Shown: positions 41,375 to 50,206, counted from the stretch's first letter. The stretch is 64,000 nt of DNA from Dyadobacter chenhuakuii (GCF_023821985.2 NZ_CP098805.1:3348001-3412000); one strand, 5' to 3'. Numbers and translations are program-made. Notes: generated by a model not told the origin, from the letters alone.

Positions 41375-42357
41375 CTTACTCGACGAATATTAAACAAAGT
41401 ATTTCCAGGATCGTTGGTGCGGTCTACGCCATACCCATGCACATATGAACCGTGGGTAATGACATTGGTGACCCAATCAACTGAATAAAGCTGGTTAGCA
41501 TTGTTCTTATTCTCATCGTCTGTTTTGAATGTTCCCATACCCGCGGCTCCTCCTACAACCGGGGAAGTAAATGTGCCGAATACTCCATAAGAAAAACCCA
41601 GATCAGGGAATTCTGCAGATTGATTTACACCAGGCGTATCTTTTCCTGCAATGGCCCAGAATTGTAGGTTAATTCCCTGACTATTTATCGTGCCAGGCCC
41701 CAGGTTACCATCGTACAGTGTGTTTGCATTATTATTGTCCTCATTGTCAAAATACACATTCCAAACTCGAGGTTCCATAAACATCGTCTTGCTATTGCCT
41801 AATCGTACCAGCAAATACTGTGTTGACTTATTTAAAGTCATGAAGGTGAAAGCACCACCCCAAACGGAACATAAAGTATGTATGCCGTTGCCATTCCCAT
41901 TCACATACCAGGATCCGGTCCAGCCAGACTTTGCTGAATTGCCGTTGTCTTGATTGTCCATCAAGAACTTGATTTTCGTTGTACCTGCAGGGCATGCTTC
42001 ATTCATTGGTATCACTCCCACGGGGTAGGCTTCTGAAAAATCACTAGACTCGTTGTACCTGGATTCAAACTGTTTTTGATAAGCCAGAAGTCTTGATTTA
42101 ACAGATGCCATAATTAATGGCGAAGCCTGAGTTTCTAGTTCTTTCGGCCCGCCAGTTTCTATTTTTAGCTCTCCCTCAGTATAAGCTGTTTCTATCTTTT
42201 CTATGACCCTCGTGATGGAGGCTTCATCCGTTCCTGAGGCATTTGTGGCTTCAAGGTTGGAGTTAGGAGTAATTTCGTCTTGACATGCTTGCAAGAGCAA
42301 AAGGGTGAACAGAAAGGAAAATAGAAATACCCAATTTCTGAAAATGTGTGATAGCAT
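41371..42357 (-). CDS. Unrecognised lipoprotein with a threefold Asp/Asn-rich repeat
   Basis: A 328-residue protein with a lipoprotein signal (lipobox LQAC at C25). I recognise no family. From about residue 125 it contains three copies of a segment, around residues 128-142 (KFLMDNQDNGNSA), 198-212 (VYFDNEDNNNAN) and 274-288 (TFKTDDENKNNAN), 70 and 76 residues apart, each followed by aromatic-rich strands. Such spacing suggests a pseudo-threefold beta fold, perhaps metal or sugar binding. It has two further cysteines, C122 and C163. It is the first gene of the cassette, its stop overlaps the start of the thioredoxin-like gene by four bases, and it faces the XRE gene. Confidence 0.75.
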   Translation of the reverse strand: MLSHIFRNWVFLFSFLFTLLLLQACQDEITPNSNLEATNASGTDEASITRVIEKIETAYTEGELKIETGGPKELETQASPLIMASVKSRLLAYQKQFESRYNESSDFSEAYPVGVIPMNEACPAGTTKIKFLMDNQDNGNSAKSGWTGSWYVNGNGNGIHTLCSVWGGAFTFMTLNKSTQYLLVRLGNSKTMFMEPRVWNVYFDNEDNNNANTLYDGNLGPGTINSQGINLQFWAIAGKDTPGVNQSAEFPDLGFSYGVFGTFTSPVVGGAAGMGTFKTDDENKNNANQLYSVDWVTNVITHGSYVHGYGVDRTNDPGNTLFNIRRVR

Positions 42358-42416
42358 GGGCCACGATGTTTAGTTTTAAATAACTCTACAAAGAGAGACA
42401 TCTAATTCCCATCGAG

Positions 42417-42424
42417 CAAAAATA
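42417..42424 (-). promoter_or_regulatory. Possible -7 element of the lipoprotein/TonB cassette
   Basis: The minus strand reads TATTTTTG, matching TAnnTTTG, 60 bases before the lipoprotein start and right beside the operator-like repeats. Confidence 0.42.
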
Positions 42425-42426
42425 TC

Positions 42427-42465
42427 TGGTTGTATAGTACGCCTCAGTTGGTTGTATTTTACAAC
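42427..42465. promoter_or_regulatory. Paired operator-like repeats between the cassette and the XRE gene
   Basis: Two copies of TGGTTGTAT start at 42427 and 42449, 22 bases (about two helical turns) apart. The second extends into a perfect inverted repeat GTTGTA-TTT-TACAAC at 42451-42465; the first keeps GTTGTA-N3-TAC. They lie where a -33 region of the leftward promoter would be. Confidence 0.5.
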
Positions 42466-42526
42466 TTGGCAGTCGGGAGAATTAATCATATTTTGCGCTC
42501 ACCTTAACACACTAAAATTTAATAAT

Positions 42527-42787
42527 ATGCCCGCCTTCAGTGAGAAAATTCGTGCTGTCAGAATGATGAAAGGGATTAAACAATCGGAGCTTGCTTCTTT
42601 TTTGAATGTCAGACAGCAATCTATCAGCAAATTGGAAAACGATAAAACCAACATCAGTGGCGAACTAGCTGAAAAGGTTGCGAACTATTTAGGCTTTCGC
42701 AGTAAGGAAGAAATGGAGCTCTTCTACGAAAAGCACATTCTCAAACACCGTCAGAAGAATGCAGAGGCAAATCATGGGTATATATGA
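42527..42787 (+). CDS. XRE-family helix-turn-helix regulator
   Basis: An 86-residue protein made of little more than one HTH_3 domain: FSEKIRAVRMMKGIKQSELASFLNVRQQSISKLENDKTNISGELAEKVANYLGF. The recognition helix is QQSISKLE. The open frame extends to 42452, but the ATG at 42527 gives the normal start. It diverges from the lipoprotein/CPVC/DUF4249/TonB cassette and the gap holds paired operator-like repeats, so it probably controls that cassette and itself. The C-terminal tail of about 25 residues is basic and has no sensor domain. Confidence 0.88.
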   Translation: MPAFSEKIRAVRMMKGIKQSELASFLNVRQQSISKLENDKTNISGELAEKVANYLGFRSKEEMELFYEKHILKHRQKNAEANHGYI

Positions 42788-42832
42788 ATGACATCAAATG
42801 TTAGATTCAAAATTGGTCGAACTTGATAAACT

Positions 42833-42865
42833 AAAAGAGCCCGAACCATTACTGGTTCAGGCTCT
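42833..42865 (-). terminator. Terminator of the C-terminal processing protease gene
   Basis: An 11-bp stem with one wobble-type position (AGAGCCCGAACC with GGTTCAGGCTCT) followed on the minus strand by TTTT. It lies just beyond the protease stop. Confidence 0.65.
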
Positions 42866-42883
42866 CACATTCTATTAAAACAA

Positions 42884-45007
42884 TTACTTCTTCTTAGTCC
42901 CTGCCAAACTCGGCTCTTTCGATATTACGATCAAGTCGGCTAGCATCCGGCTGGTTTCGGTTAGATAAATGTCTTTCTTTTTCTTAACCTCTTTCGGAGC
43001 TTCAACGGCTTTGCCATCTTCTTCCTCCTCTTCGCCATCAGCATTGTCCTCGCCAAGTTGCTTCATAGCAAGCCTTTTTTTCTCCGCTTCGGCACGTTCA
43101 ACTTTACGTTTTGATTCTTGCAAGGAAACGATCTTGTTTTCTCGCGCTTCTTTAAAATCGTTAAGTGTTTTAACCAAAGTTTTCAACTCTTCGTCCGTTT
43201 TCAAACGCTGGTTGTATTTGCCTTTGAGCTGGTCAACCACTTTTGCATTAATGTTGTTGGTTGGCTCGTAGCGCGAAGATGCGATTTGATCCCAAGGCAA
43301 TGCGCTTGGCTGAGAACCTTCGCCGAATTCGTTTACTTTAAATGCAGTTGGCAATTCCAGATCAGGCATTACACCTTTAAGCTGCGTGCTGCTTCCGTTG
43401 ATTCTGTAAAATTTAGCAACTGTAAGCTTCACTTGTCCCAACTGGTCTGTTTCTTTCGGAACCCACTGGTTCAGGTCGATCAATGTTTGAACGGTTCCTT
43501 TACCGTAAGTTTGCTCTCCAACAATAATTCCACGTTTGTAATCCTGAATGGCTGCTGCAAAAATTTCTGATGCAGAAGCACTGAAACGGTTCACCATCAC
43601 AGCCATAGGGCCGTCATAAGCAATGGTTGGATCATTATCAGACTGAACTTCAACTTCTCCCTGTCCTTCCTTAACCTGAACCACCGGTCCTCTGTTGATG
43701 AACAAACCTGTCAATGAAACCGCCTCTGTCAATGAACCACCACCGTTGTTTCTCAGGTCAATTACAATACCGTCGACATTAGAAGTCTGCAGCTCAGTAA
43801 TCAGCTTTTGAACATCGCGTGTTGTGCTTGAAAACTCCTTCTCCTTATGTTGCGCGCCTTCAAAGTCGCGGTAGAATAGCGGAATGTCGATTACACCAAT
43901 TTTGTATTCTTTGTTGGCGTTATTAACTGAAACGATCTCACTTTTCGCGCGTTGCTCTTCCAATTTGATCTTCTCACGCACCAACCTGTATTCTTTTGGA
44001 GGTGTTCCTGAAATCGCATCTGCGGAGATAACTTGAAGCCTTACCACAGTCGATTTTGGCCCTTTGATCAGTTTCACTGCGTCATCCACAAACCAGCCTA
44101 CGATATCCACCATTTTACCTTCATCTCCCTGGGCAACGGCAATAATCTTATCTTCCTTTTTAAGCTGTTTTCCTTTAAATGCAGGACCGCCGGGGATTAC
44201 TTCTACGATTTTGATATAATTATCTTCCTCACGAAGCAATGCGCCGATTCCTTCCAGCGACTGGCTCATTTCCTGCTTGAAACGGTCCGCAGAAGTTGGT
44301 GCCATGTAACTTGTATGCGGGTCCATAGACTCAGCATAAGCATTCATGAACATTTGGAAAACCTGCTCGGTACGAATGCGGCCCAATGCACGGTCACGGT
44401 TTTTATAACGGTCCTTCAATGTTGAAATAACGGCCGTATCCGCTTTGCCCGACAACTTCAAATCCAGCGCTTCGCTTTTCAGATACTTGCGCCATGTGTC
44501 GTTCAGTTCGTCCGTACTCTTAGCCCATGCCGCTTTTTCACGGTCGGTGTTCATAGACTCGTCTGCCGTGAAATCAAATGGTTTCTCCTCTTTCAGAAGT
44601 CCCTGAATGTAATCGCTTCTTTCCTTATAACGTTTTCTGAAAACATTATACATGGCAAAAGGCACATCCAATTCTCTCTTTTGAAGATAGTCATCAAACG
44701 AATTTTTGTATTTATCAAAATCGGCTAAATCGCTGGCCAGATAATACAACTTGCCATGATCAATGCCGTCAATGTACTTATCAAAAATCGCTTGTGAAAG
44801 CGAATCGCTGAGCCTGGTCTTTCTGTAATGATAACTAGAGAGAATCCTGGTTGTCAGCTCCTCAGCTTTAAACTGAGCAGGAATAGGCTTGATATCCTCG
44901 TCCATTGACACCTCTGCGGCTGGTATAATTGCCGCTTTTTCCTGAACAGGCCCCTTCTGCCAGCCCAGTAATACTACCGGAATAAGCGTGATTAAGTACT
45001 TTTTCAT
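42884..45007 (-). CDS. C-terminal processing (tail-specific, Prc-type) periplasmic protease
   Basis: A 707-residue S41A protease. A signal-like N-terminus (KKYLITLIPVVLLGW) is followed by an N-terminal helical domain, a PDZ domain near residues 250-330 (SLEGIGALLREEDNYIKIVEVIPGGPAFKGKQLKKEDKIIAV), and the catalytic core with NRFSASASEIFAAA (Ser) and GEQTYGKGTVQT (Lys). An acidic low-complexity stretch (DNADGEEEEEDGKA) lies before the C-terminus. Prc-type enzymes trim envelope proteins such as murein hydrolases. ATG 45007 is chosen over 45031 because it places the signal peptide at the start. It is 13 bases downstream of the FKBP gene. Confidence 0.92.
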   Translation of the reverse strand: MKKYLITLIPVVLLGWQKGPVQEKAAIIPAAEVSMDEDIKPIPAQFKAEELTTRILSSYHYRKTRLSDSLSQAIFDKYIDGIDHGKLYYLASDLADFDKYKNSFDDYLQKRELDVPFAMYNVFRKRYKERSDYIQGLLKEEKPFDFTADESMNTDREKAAWAKSTDELNDTWRKYLKSEALDLKLSGKADTAVISTLKDRYKNRDRALGRIRTEQVFQMFMNAYAESMDPHTSYMAPTSADRFKQEMSQSLEGIGALLREEDNYIKIVEVIPGGPAFKGKQLKKEDKIIAVAQGDEGKMVDIVGWFVDDAVKLIKGPKSTVVRLQVISADAISGTPPKEYRLVREKIKLEEQRAKSEIVSVNNANKEYKIGVIDIPLFYRDFEGAQHKEKEFSSTTRDVQKLITELQTSNVDGIVIDLRNNGGGSLTEAVSLTGLFINRGPVVQVKEGQGEVEVQSDNDPTIAYDGPMAVMVNRFSASASEIFAAAIQDYKRGIIVGEQTYGKGTVQTLIDLNQWVPKETDQLGQVKLTVAKFYRINGSSTQLKGVMPDLELPTAFKVNEFGEGSQPSALPWDQIASSRYEPTNNINAKVVDQLKGKYNQRLKTDEELKTLVKTLNDFKEARENKIVSLQESKRKVERAEAEKKRLAMKQLGEDNADGEEEEEDGKAVEAPKEVKKKKDIYLTETSRMLADLIVISKEPSLAGTKKK

Positions 45008-45020
45008 TGTTGAACGTTTG

Positions 45021-45779
45021 CTATTTAACAATCTCTAATAATTCAACCTCAAACACCAGCGCTGAATAAGCCGGGATCTGAGGGCCTGCTGCACGTTCAC
45101 CATAAGCAAGTTGATAAGGAATAAATAACTTCCATTTTGAACCAACCGGCATAAGCTGTAACGCTTCTGTCCACCCTTTGATCACACCATTAACCGGAAA
45201 CTCCACGGGCTCGCCTCTTTCTACCGAACTGTCAAAAACCGTTCCATTGGTTAAAGTGCCGTGATAATGGGTTTTCACTTTATCGGTTGCCGCAGGCTTA
45301 GGGCCTTCGCCCGCCTTAATGATCTGATATTGAAGACCACTTTCTGTTGTAACAACCCCTTCTTTCTTCTTATTTTCTTCCAGGAATTTCTCTCCTTCTA
45401 CTCTGAACACAGCTCCTTTTTCTTCAGTTAATTTTTGAAAATATTCACCGATAAATTTATTGGCATCTTCCGGCGTAAATGCTGTTTTACCGCCTTTGAG
45501 CGAAGCATTGATGGTTTTTGTTAAAACCTCCGTATTAATGTCCGAAATTCCCTGAGAATTTAATGAATTTGAAAAGCTTACGCCAATGGCAGCCGACAAA
45601 GAATCCATCTTATTTTTGAGTACGGCAGGCGTTGCTGCTGCTTTTACTGGTGTGCTCGGAGCCTTCTTCACTGTCGCTGCCGGTTTTGTTGTCTTTTTGA
45701 TAGTCTGTGCTTCGCTTCCTGTTGTTACCAAAACTCCTGCAACTAAGGCCGCTAAAATGGTTTTTTCTAATTTGTACAT
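45021..45779 (-). CDS. FKBP-type peptidyl-prolyl isomerase, exported
   Basis: A 252-residue protein with a signal peptide (KTILAALVAGVLVTTGSEA), an Ala/Pro/Lys-rich linker, an FkpA/Mip-type N-terminal helical dimerisation region (SLSAAIGVSFSNSLNSQG) and a C-terminal FKBP domain from about residue 150 (DKVKTHYHGTLTNGTVFDSS, GVIKGWTEALQLMPVGSKWKLFIPYQLAYG). It speeds proline isomerisation of envelope proteins. The protease gene follows after 13 bases, so folding and proteolysis functions are probably coexpressed. Confidence 0.93.
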   Translation of the reverse strand: MYKLEKTILAALVAGVLVTTGSEAQTIKKTTKPAATVKKAPSTPVKAAATPAVLKNKMDSLSAAIGVSFSNSLNSQGISDINTEVLTKTINASLKGGKTAFTPEDANKFIGEYFQKLTEEKGAVFRVEGEKFLEENKKKEGVVTTESGLQYQIIKAGEGPKPAATDKVKTHYHGTLTNGTVFDSSVERGEPVEFPVNGVIKGWTEALQLMPVGSKWKLFIPYQLAYGERAAGPQIPAYSALVFEVELLEIVK

Positions 45780-46011
45780 TACGCTGTAAGGATGGTCGAT
45801 TAGTTATATAAATGGATTTGTAAGTGCTATTAACGAACTCAATTACAACAAAAACACAAATAGTACCTAAAAAAGTTTTAAAAATGTTCATTATGAAGGA
45901 TAAACGGCGAAATCAGGATCGGCTGGGCGGTTGCGTCGCGAGCCTTGGAAAAATCTAATTTTTAGTGATAGGTTTTACCCGAAACATTCTTTTTATACTA
46001 AAATAAAACGC

Positions 46012-46019
46012 TACCTTTG
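46012..46019 (+). promoter_or_regulatory. Bacteroidota-type -7 element for atpA
   Basis: TACCTTTG matches TAnnTTTG and lies 51 bases before the atpA start. This supports atpA having its own promoter. Confidence 0.55.
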
Positions 46020-46069
46020 CGGCAGTTTTCAAAAACTTACTACTATACTTTTAATAAGTCAATTATACT

Positions 46070-47647
46070 ATGGTATCTGTTAGACCGGATGAAGTTTCGG
46101 CCATCCTGCGCGAACAACTTGCAGGAGCTAAATCAGAAGCAGAACTCGAAGAAGTAGGAACAGTCCTTCAGGTTGGCGACGGTGTTGCCCGCATTTATGG
46201 CCTTTCCCAGGTGCAGGCAGGTGAGCTGCTTGTTTTCGAGAACGGCCTTAAAGCCCTCGCGCTTAACCTCGAGGAAGACAACGTCGGAGCCGTGTTGCTG
46301 GGTGATTTTAGCGACATCAAGGAAGGAGCCACCGTGAAGCGAACCAAAGAAATCGCTTCTGTAAAGGTTGGAGACGGAATTATAGGCCGCGTTGTAAATA
46401 CACTCGCTGAACCAATCGACGGGAATGGTCCGTTGACAGGTGACCTTTACGAAATGCCACTTGAGCGTAAAGCTCCCGGGGTTATTTTCCGTCAACCTGT
46501 AACTGAACCTCTTCAGACTGGTATCAAGGCAATCGACGCAATGATCCCCATCGGCCGCGGCCAGCGGGAATTGATCATCGGTGACCGCCAGACTGGTAAG
46601 ACGGCAGTTGCTATTGATACAATTATCAATCAAAAAGAATATTTCGACAAAGGCGAACCTGTATTCTGTATCTACGTTGCCTGCGGACAAAAAGCTTCAA
46701 CCATCAAAGGAATTGAAGCAACACTTCGCCGCTACGGAGCCATGGACTACACGGTAATCGTTGCTGCCGGTGCATCAGATCCTTCTCCAATGCAATTCTA
46801 CGCGCCATTTACAGGTGCAGCGATTGGAGAATTCTTCCGGGACACAGGCCGTCCTGCTTTGGTTATCTATGATGACCTTTCGAAGCAAGCGGTTTCTTAT
46901 CGTGAAGTTTCCCTGCTTCTTCGCCGCCCTCCGGGACGTGAAGCTTATCCAGGTGACGTATTTTATCTGCACAGCCGCCTTTTGGAGCGTGCAGCGAAAA
47001 TCATCGCGGATGATACAATCGCAAGAAACATGAACGACCTTCCTCCTTCATTGAAAGGAATCGTTAAAGGTGGTGGTTCATTAACAGCGCTTCCGATTAT
47101 CGAAACACAAGCGGGAGACGTTTCTGCATATATTCCAACGAACGTAATTTCGATTACGGACGGACAGATCTTCCTTGAATCCAACTTGTTTAACTCTGGT
47201 ATCCGTCCTGCAATCAATGTGGGTATTTCGGTATCCCGTGTAGGTGGTAATGCGCAGATCAAGTCGATGAAGAAGGTTTCAGGAACATTGAAGCTGGATC
47301 AGGCGCAATTCCGTGAATTGGAAGCGTTTGCGAAATTCGGTTCGGATCTTGATGCGGCTACAAAACTGGCCATTGACAGAGGCCGCCGTAACCAGGAGGT
47401 TTTGAAACAACCTCAATATTCTCCGGTTCCTGTTGAACAGCAAGTAGCAACAGTTTACGCTTCTACAAAAGGTCTGCTTGACTTGGTTGACGTGAACCGT
47501 GTGAAGGAGTTTGAAAAAGATTTCCTTACCGTTCTGACTACTCAGCATAAAGACACTTTATCGGCATTGCGTGCTGGTAAACTGGACAACAGCGTAACCG
47601 ACGTAGTTGAAAAAGTTGCGCGTGAAGTTGCTGTAAAATATCGTTAA
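46070..47647 (+). CDS. atpA: F1Fo ATP synthase subunit alpha
   Basis: A 525-residue non-catalytic F1 subunit. The P-loop is [15 protein letters not shown], the signature [14 protein letters not shown] is present, and the N-terminal [14 protein letters not shown] contacts the delta subunit. Together with beta it forms the hexamer that makes ATP from the proton gradient. The gene starts a transcript with its own TAnnTTTG element and is followed by atpG seven bases after its stop. The a, c, b and delta genes that usually precede atpA are not here; the upstream gene is an unrelated FKBP on the other strand. Confidence 0.98.
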   Translation: MVSVRPDEVSAILREQLAGAKSEAELEEVGTVLQVGDGVARIYGLSQVQAGELLVFENGLKALALNLEEDNVGAVLLGDFSDIKEGATVKRTKEIASVKVGDGIIGRVVNTLAEPIDGNGPLTGDLYEMPLERKAPGVIFRQPVTEPLQTGIKAIDAMIPIGRGQRELIIGDRQTGKTAVAIDTIINQKEYFDKGEPVFCIYVACGQKASTIKGIEATLRRYGAMDYTVIVAAGASDPSPMQFYAPFTGAAIGEFFRDTGRPALVIYDDLSKQAVSYREVSLLLRRPPGREAYPGDVFYLHSRLLERAAKIIADDTIARNMNDLPPSLKGIVKGGGSLTALPIIETQAGDVSAYIPTNVISITDGQIFLESNLFNSGIRPAINVGISVSRVGGNAQIKSMKKVSGTLKLDQAQFRELEAFAKFGSDLDAATKLAIDRGRRNQEVLKQPQYSPVPVEQQVATVYASTKGLLDLVDVNRVKEFEKDFLTVLTTQHKDTLSALRAGKLDNSVTDVVEKVAREVAVKYR

Positions 47648-47653
47648 TAAAAT

Positions 47654-48538
47654 ATGGCGAGCTTAAAAGAAGTCCGTAACCGGATCGTATCCGTTAATTC
47701 AACGCAGCAAATCACCAAGGCCATGAAAATGGTTGCAGCTGCAAAGTTGCGCAGGGCTCAGGATAACATCATGCAGATGCGTCCTTATGCTCAGAAGCTG
47801 GGTGATATGCTTACAACAGTTTCTTCCGGTGCAGAAAGTGCGGTGGATAGTCCTTTGAAAACGGTTCGTCCGGTTGAAAAGGTGCTTATCGTGGTTGTTA
47901 CTTCTGACCGTGGATTGTGTGGTGCTTTCAATACGAATATTGTGAAAGCAACATTGCTGTTGATCGAGACAAAATATGCTGCGCAGGCGGCAAGAGGAAA
48001 TGTAGAAATCTTTGCCATTGGTAAAAAAGGCGCCGAATCCCTTGCTAAAAGAGGTTTTGTAGTGAATAAAACTTACATGGACCTTTTCGGCAGATTGAAC
48101 TTTGTGGCTGTTAAACAGGCCGCAGAAGAAATCATGAAAGCGTTTTCAGACGGTCAATACGATGCGGTGGATCTGGTTTATAACGAATTTAAAAACGTTG
48201 CAACCCAAATCATTCACACAGACCGTTATCTGCCGATTGCAACAGAAGATAAAACAACAAGAACAAAAACAGCTGAGGTTAACTACATTTTCGAACCAAC
48301 TGAGGAGGAGATTCTTGCCGAATTGATCCCAAAGTCATTGAAAATTCAGCTTTACCGTTCCGTTTTAGAATCAAATGCTTCGGAACAAGGCGCTCGTATG
48401 ACAGCAATGGATAAGGCGACAGAGAATGCTCAGGAGCTTTTGAAAGAACTGAAATTGGTTTACAACCGTACGCGTCAGGCGGCGATTACAACTGAGATCC
48501 TTGAAATTGTCGGCGGAGCAGAAGCTTTGAAGAACTAA
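47654..48538 (+). CDS. atpG: F1Fo ATP synthase subunit gamma
   Basis: A 294-residue central-stalk subunit. The opening SLKEVRNRIVSVNSTQQITKAMKMVAAAKLRRAQD and the C-terminal ASEQGARMTAMDKATENAQELLKELKLVYNRTRQAAITTEILEIVGGAEAL are the paired coiled-coil helices that rotate inside the hexamer. It is translated right after atpA and ends in a strong terminator, so the operon has only these two genes. The beta and epsilon genes are not seen in this window. Confidence 0.97.
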   Translation: MASLKEVRNRIVSVNSTQQITKAMKMVAAAKLRRAQDNIMQMRPYAQKLGDMLTTVSSGAESAVDSPLKTVRPVEKVLIVVVTSDRGLCGAFNTNIVKATLLLIETKYAAQAARGNVEIFAIGKKGAESLAKRGFVVNKTYMDLFGRLNFVAVKQAAEEIMKAFSDGQYDAVDLVYNEFKNVATQIIHTDRYLPIATEDKTTRTKTAEVNYIFEPTEEEILAELIPKSLKIQLYRSVLESNASEQGARMTAMDKATENAQELLKELKLVYNRTRQAAITTEILEIVGGAEALKN

Positions 48539-48565
48539 GAGGACTTAGAAATATATTTTATACAA

Positions 48566-48599
48566 ACGGGCGGATTTGATAATCCGTCCGTTTTTTTTT
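48566..48599 (+). terminator. Terminator of atpA-atpG
   Basis: An 11-bp stem with one G-T pair (48566-48576 and 48581-48591), a TGAT loop and a run of nine Ts. Confidence 0.85.
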
Positions 48600-48666
48600 C
48601 TGAATCTTGCCAAACTCACAATATAGAGGCACGTTAAGAGTTCCAATTAAAACAAACGAACATTTC

Positions 48667-49401
48667 ATGTTAAGATCAACTTTTTCCAAATCGCTGATTG
48701 CCATCCTAATGCTGGGAGCAACGCATATAACCTTTGCCCAGACCGTTGATGAGGTCATCGACAAGCACATAAAAGCAATGGGCGGCGCAGACAAACTTGC
48801 CAAACTGCAAAGTGTGAAAATTGCAGCAGAGATGGAGGTCATGAACATGAAAGTGCCGATCAGCACGATCATTGTGCAGGACAAAGGCTTCCGAAGCGAA
48901 ACAACTGTGCAGGGAATGACCGTTGTACAGGCAATCAATGGCAATACGGGCTGGACAATCAATCCGATGGCCGGACAAACCACGGCAACCGCATTGCCGG
49001 AAGAATCGGTGAAGGCCATGTCAACCGAAACTGACCTAACGGGTCTATACAACTATAAGCAGAAAGGTTACACACTTACGCTCGATGGTGAGGAAGATCT
49101 TGCAGGAGCAAAAGTTTACAAAGTGTCGATGGCGCTGAAAAACGGAACGAAGCGTACGAACTACATTTCCAAAGACACGTTCTACATTCTTAAAATGATC
49201 GTTGCTACAACGATCAACGGACAGGAAGTCACTTCGGAGAATACACAGTCGGACTTCCGTCAGGTGGACGGCGTAACCTACCCTTTCACTTCCGAAGTTA
49301 CAACATCGGCCATGCCGGGCGCGGCAATGGTGTTAAAAATCAGTTCACTTGAAGTGAATCCGAAAATAGATCCCACGATTTTCGAAATGCCGAAACAATA
49401 G
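48667..49401 (+). CDS. Exported LolA/outer membrane lipoprotein-sorting-like protein
   Basis: A 244-residue periplasmic protein with a signal peptide (KSLIAILMLGATHITFA) and the start of a LolA-like beta fold: VDEVIDKHIKAMGGADKLAKLQSVKIAAEMEV, with later TYIL-like and TYPFTSEV strands. In Bacteroidota such proteins are often labelled outer membrane lipoprotein-sorting protein, but they form a distinct group from E. coli LolA and a carrier role is not proven. ATG 48667 is preferred over 48607. A terminator follows. It lies alone after atpG. Confidence 0.75.
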   Translation: MLRSTFSKSLIAILMLGATHITFAQTVDEVIDKHIKAMGGADKLAKLQSVKIAAEMEVMNMKVPISTIIVQDKGFRSETTVQGMTVVQAINGNTGWTINPMAGQTTATALPEESVKAMSTETDLTGLYNYKQKGYTLTLDGEEDLAGAKVYKVSMALKNGTKRTNYISKDTFYILKMIVATTINGQEVTSENTQSDFRQVDGVTYPFTSEVTTSAMPGAAMVLKISSLEVNPKIDPTIFEMPKQ

Positions 49402-49421
49402 AAAAGCTTGTACATCATTTG

Positions 49422-49454
49422 AATCCCGGATAAAAAATATCCGGGATTTTTTTT
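49422..49454 (+). terminator. Terminator after the LolA-like gene
   Basis: AATCCCGGATA and TATCCGGGATT form a perfect 11-bp stem over AAAAA and end in a T-run. Confidence 0.85.
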
Positions 49455-49477
49455 ACACTTCTGAACTAATACTTAAA

Positions 49478-49504
49478 TTTACATGTATATACATTAAATG
49501 TAAA
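49478..49504. promoter_or_regulatory. Inverted repeat upstream of the second YceI gene
   Basis: TTTACAT (49478-49484) and ATGTAAA (49498-49504) are inverted, with further ACAT/ATGT elements inside (ACATGTATATACAT). It may be an operator; the regulator is unknown. Confidence 0.35.
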
Positions 49505-49525
49505 AACATTAAATACGATATAGAT

Positions 49526-50053
49526 ATGGCTACTACAACATGGGTAATTGATCCAACGCATTCAGAAGTTCAGTTTAAAGTTAAACACTTGGTTATCTCA
49601 ACTGTAACCGGCGCATTTAAAACATTCGAAGGTTCGGTAGAAACTGAAACAGAAGATTTTGAAGGTGCAACCGTTCTGTTTTCGGCAGACATTAACAGCA
49701 TCGACACTAACCAGGCACAACGCGACGAGCATTTGAAATCAGCAGATTTCTTCGATGCAGCGAACCACCCTAAACTGACTATCAAAGGAACATTAGCCAA
49801 AAAAGGCGATGAAAGCTATACTTTGAAAGGCGATCTTACTGTGAAAGACGTAACCAAGCCGGTTGAATTTGCTGTTGAATACGGTGGTAACATGACCGAT
49901 TTTTACGGAAACAATAAATCAGGATTTGAAATAACTGGTAAAATCAACCGTAAAGAATTCGGCCTTGAATGGAGCGCTGTAACGGAAGCAGGCGGCGTGG
50001 TTGTAGGTGACGATGTGAAACTGATCGCTAACATCCAGGTTGTAAAGCAATAA
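49526..50053 (+). CDS. YceI-family protein without signal peptide
   Basis: A 175-residue YceI-fold protein: TTTWVIDPTHSEVQFKVKHLVISTVTGAFKTFEGSVET, SIDTNQAQRDEHLKSADFFDAANHPKLTIKGTLAKKGD and LTVKDVTKPVEFAVEYGG are all standard. Unlike the paralogue at 27981-28517 it starts directly with the first strand and has no export signal, so it should act in the cytoplasm. YceI proteins bind isoprenoid-like lipids. The region upstream has an inverted repeat that may be an operator, and a terminator follows. Confidence 0.9.
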   Translation: MATTTWVIDPTHSEVQFKVKHLVISTVTGAFKTFEGSVETETEDFEGATVLFSADINSIDTNQAQRDEHLKSADFFDAANHPKLTIKGTLAKKGDESYTLKGDLTVKDVTKPVEFAVEYGGNMTDFYGNNKSGFEITGKINRKEFGLEWSAVTEAGGVVVGDDVKLIANIQVVKQ

Positions 50054-50080
50054 GATATTATAGTAAACCATTCCTGTTGA

Positions 50081-50111
50081 AGCGTGGGCGAGCAATCGTC
50101 CCGCTTTTTTT
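50081..50111 (+). terminator. Terminator after the second YceI gene
   Basis: A GC-rich imperfect stem (AGCGTGGGCGA with TCGTCCCGCT, one bulge) followed by a seven-T run. Confidence 0.65.
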
Positions 50112-50179
50112 ATGCCCTCCCATTCTGAATAATTGCAGGCATATCAGGGCAAAATCGCATTGTATCGTCATTAAGTTAT

Positions 50180-50187
50180 TACTTTTG
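50180..50187 (+). promoter_or_regulatory. Bacteroidota-type -7 element for the glucuronokinase-like gene
   Basis: TACTTTTG matches TAnnTTTG. It lies 20 bases before the TTG chosen as start, so the leader is very short and the start cannot lie much further upstream. Confidence 0.5.
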
Positions 50188-50206
50188 GCTAAAAAAGAAT
50201 TCTACC

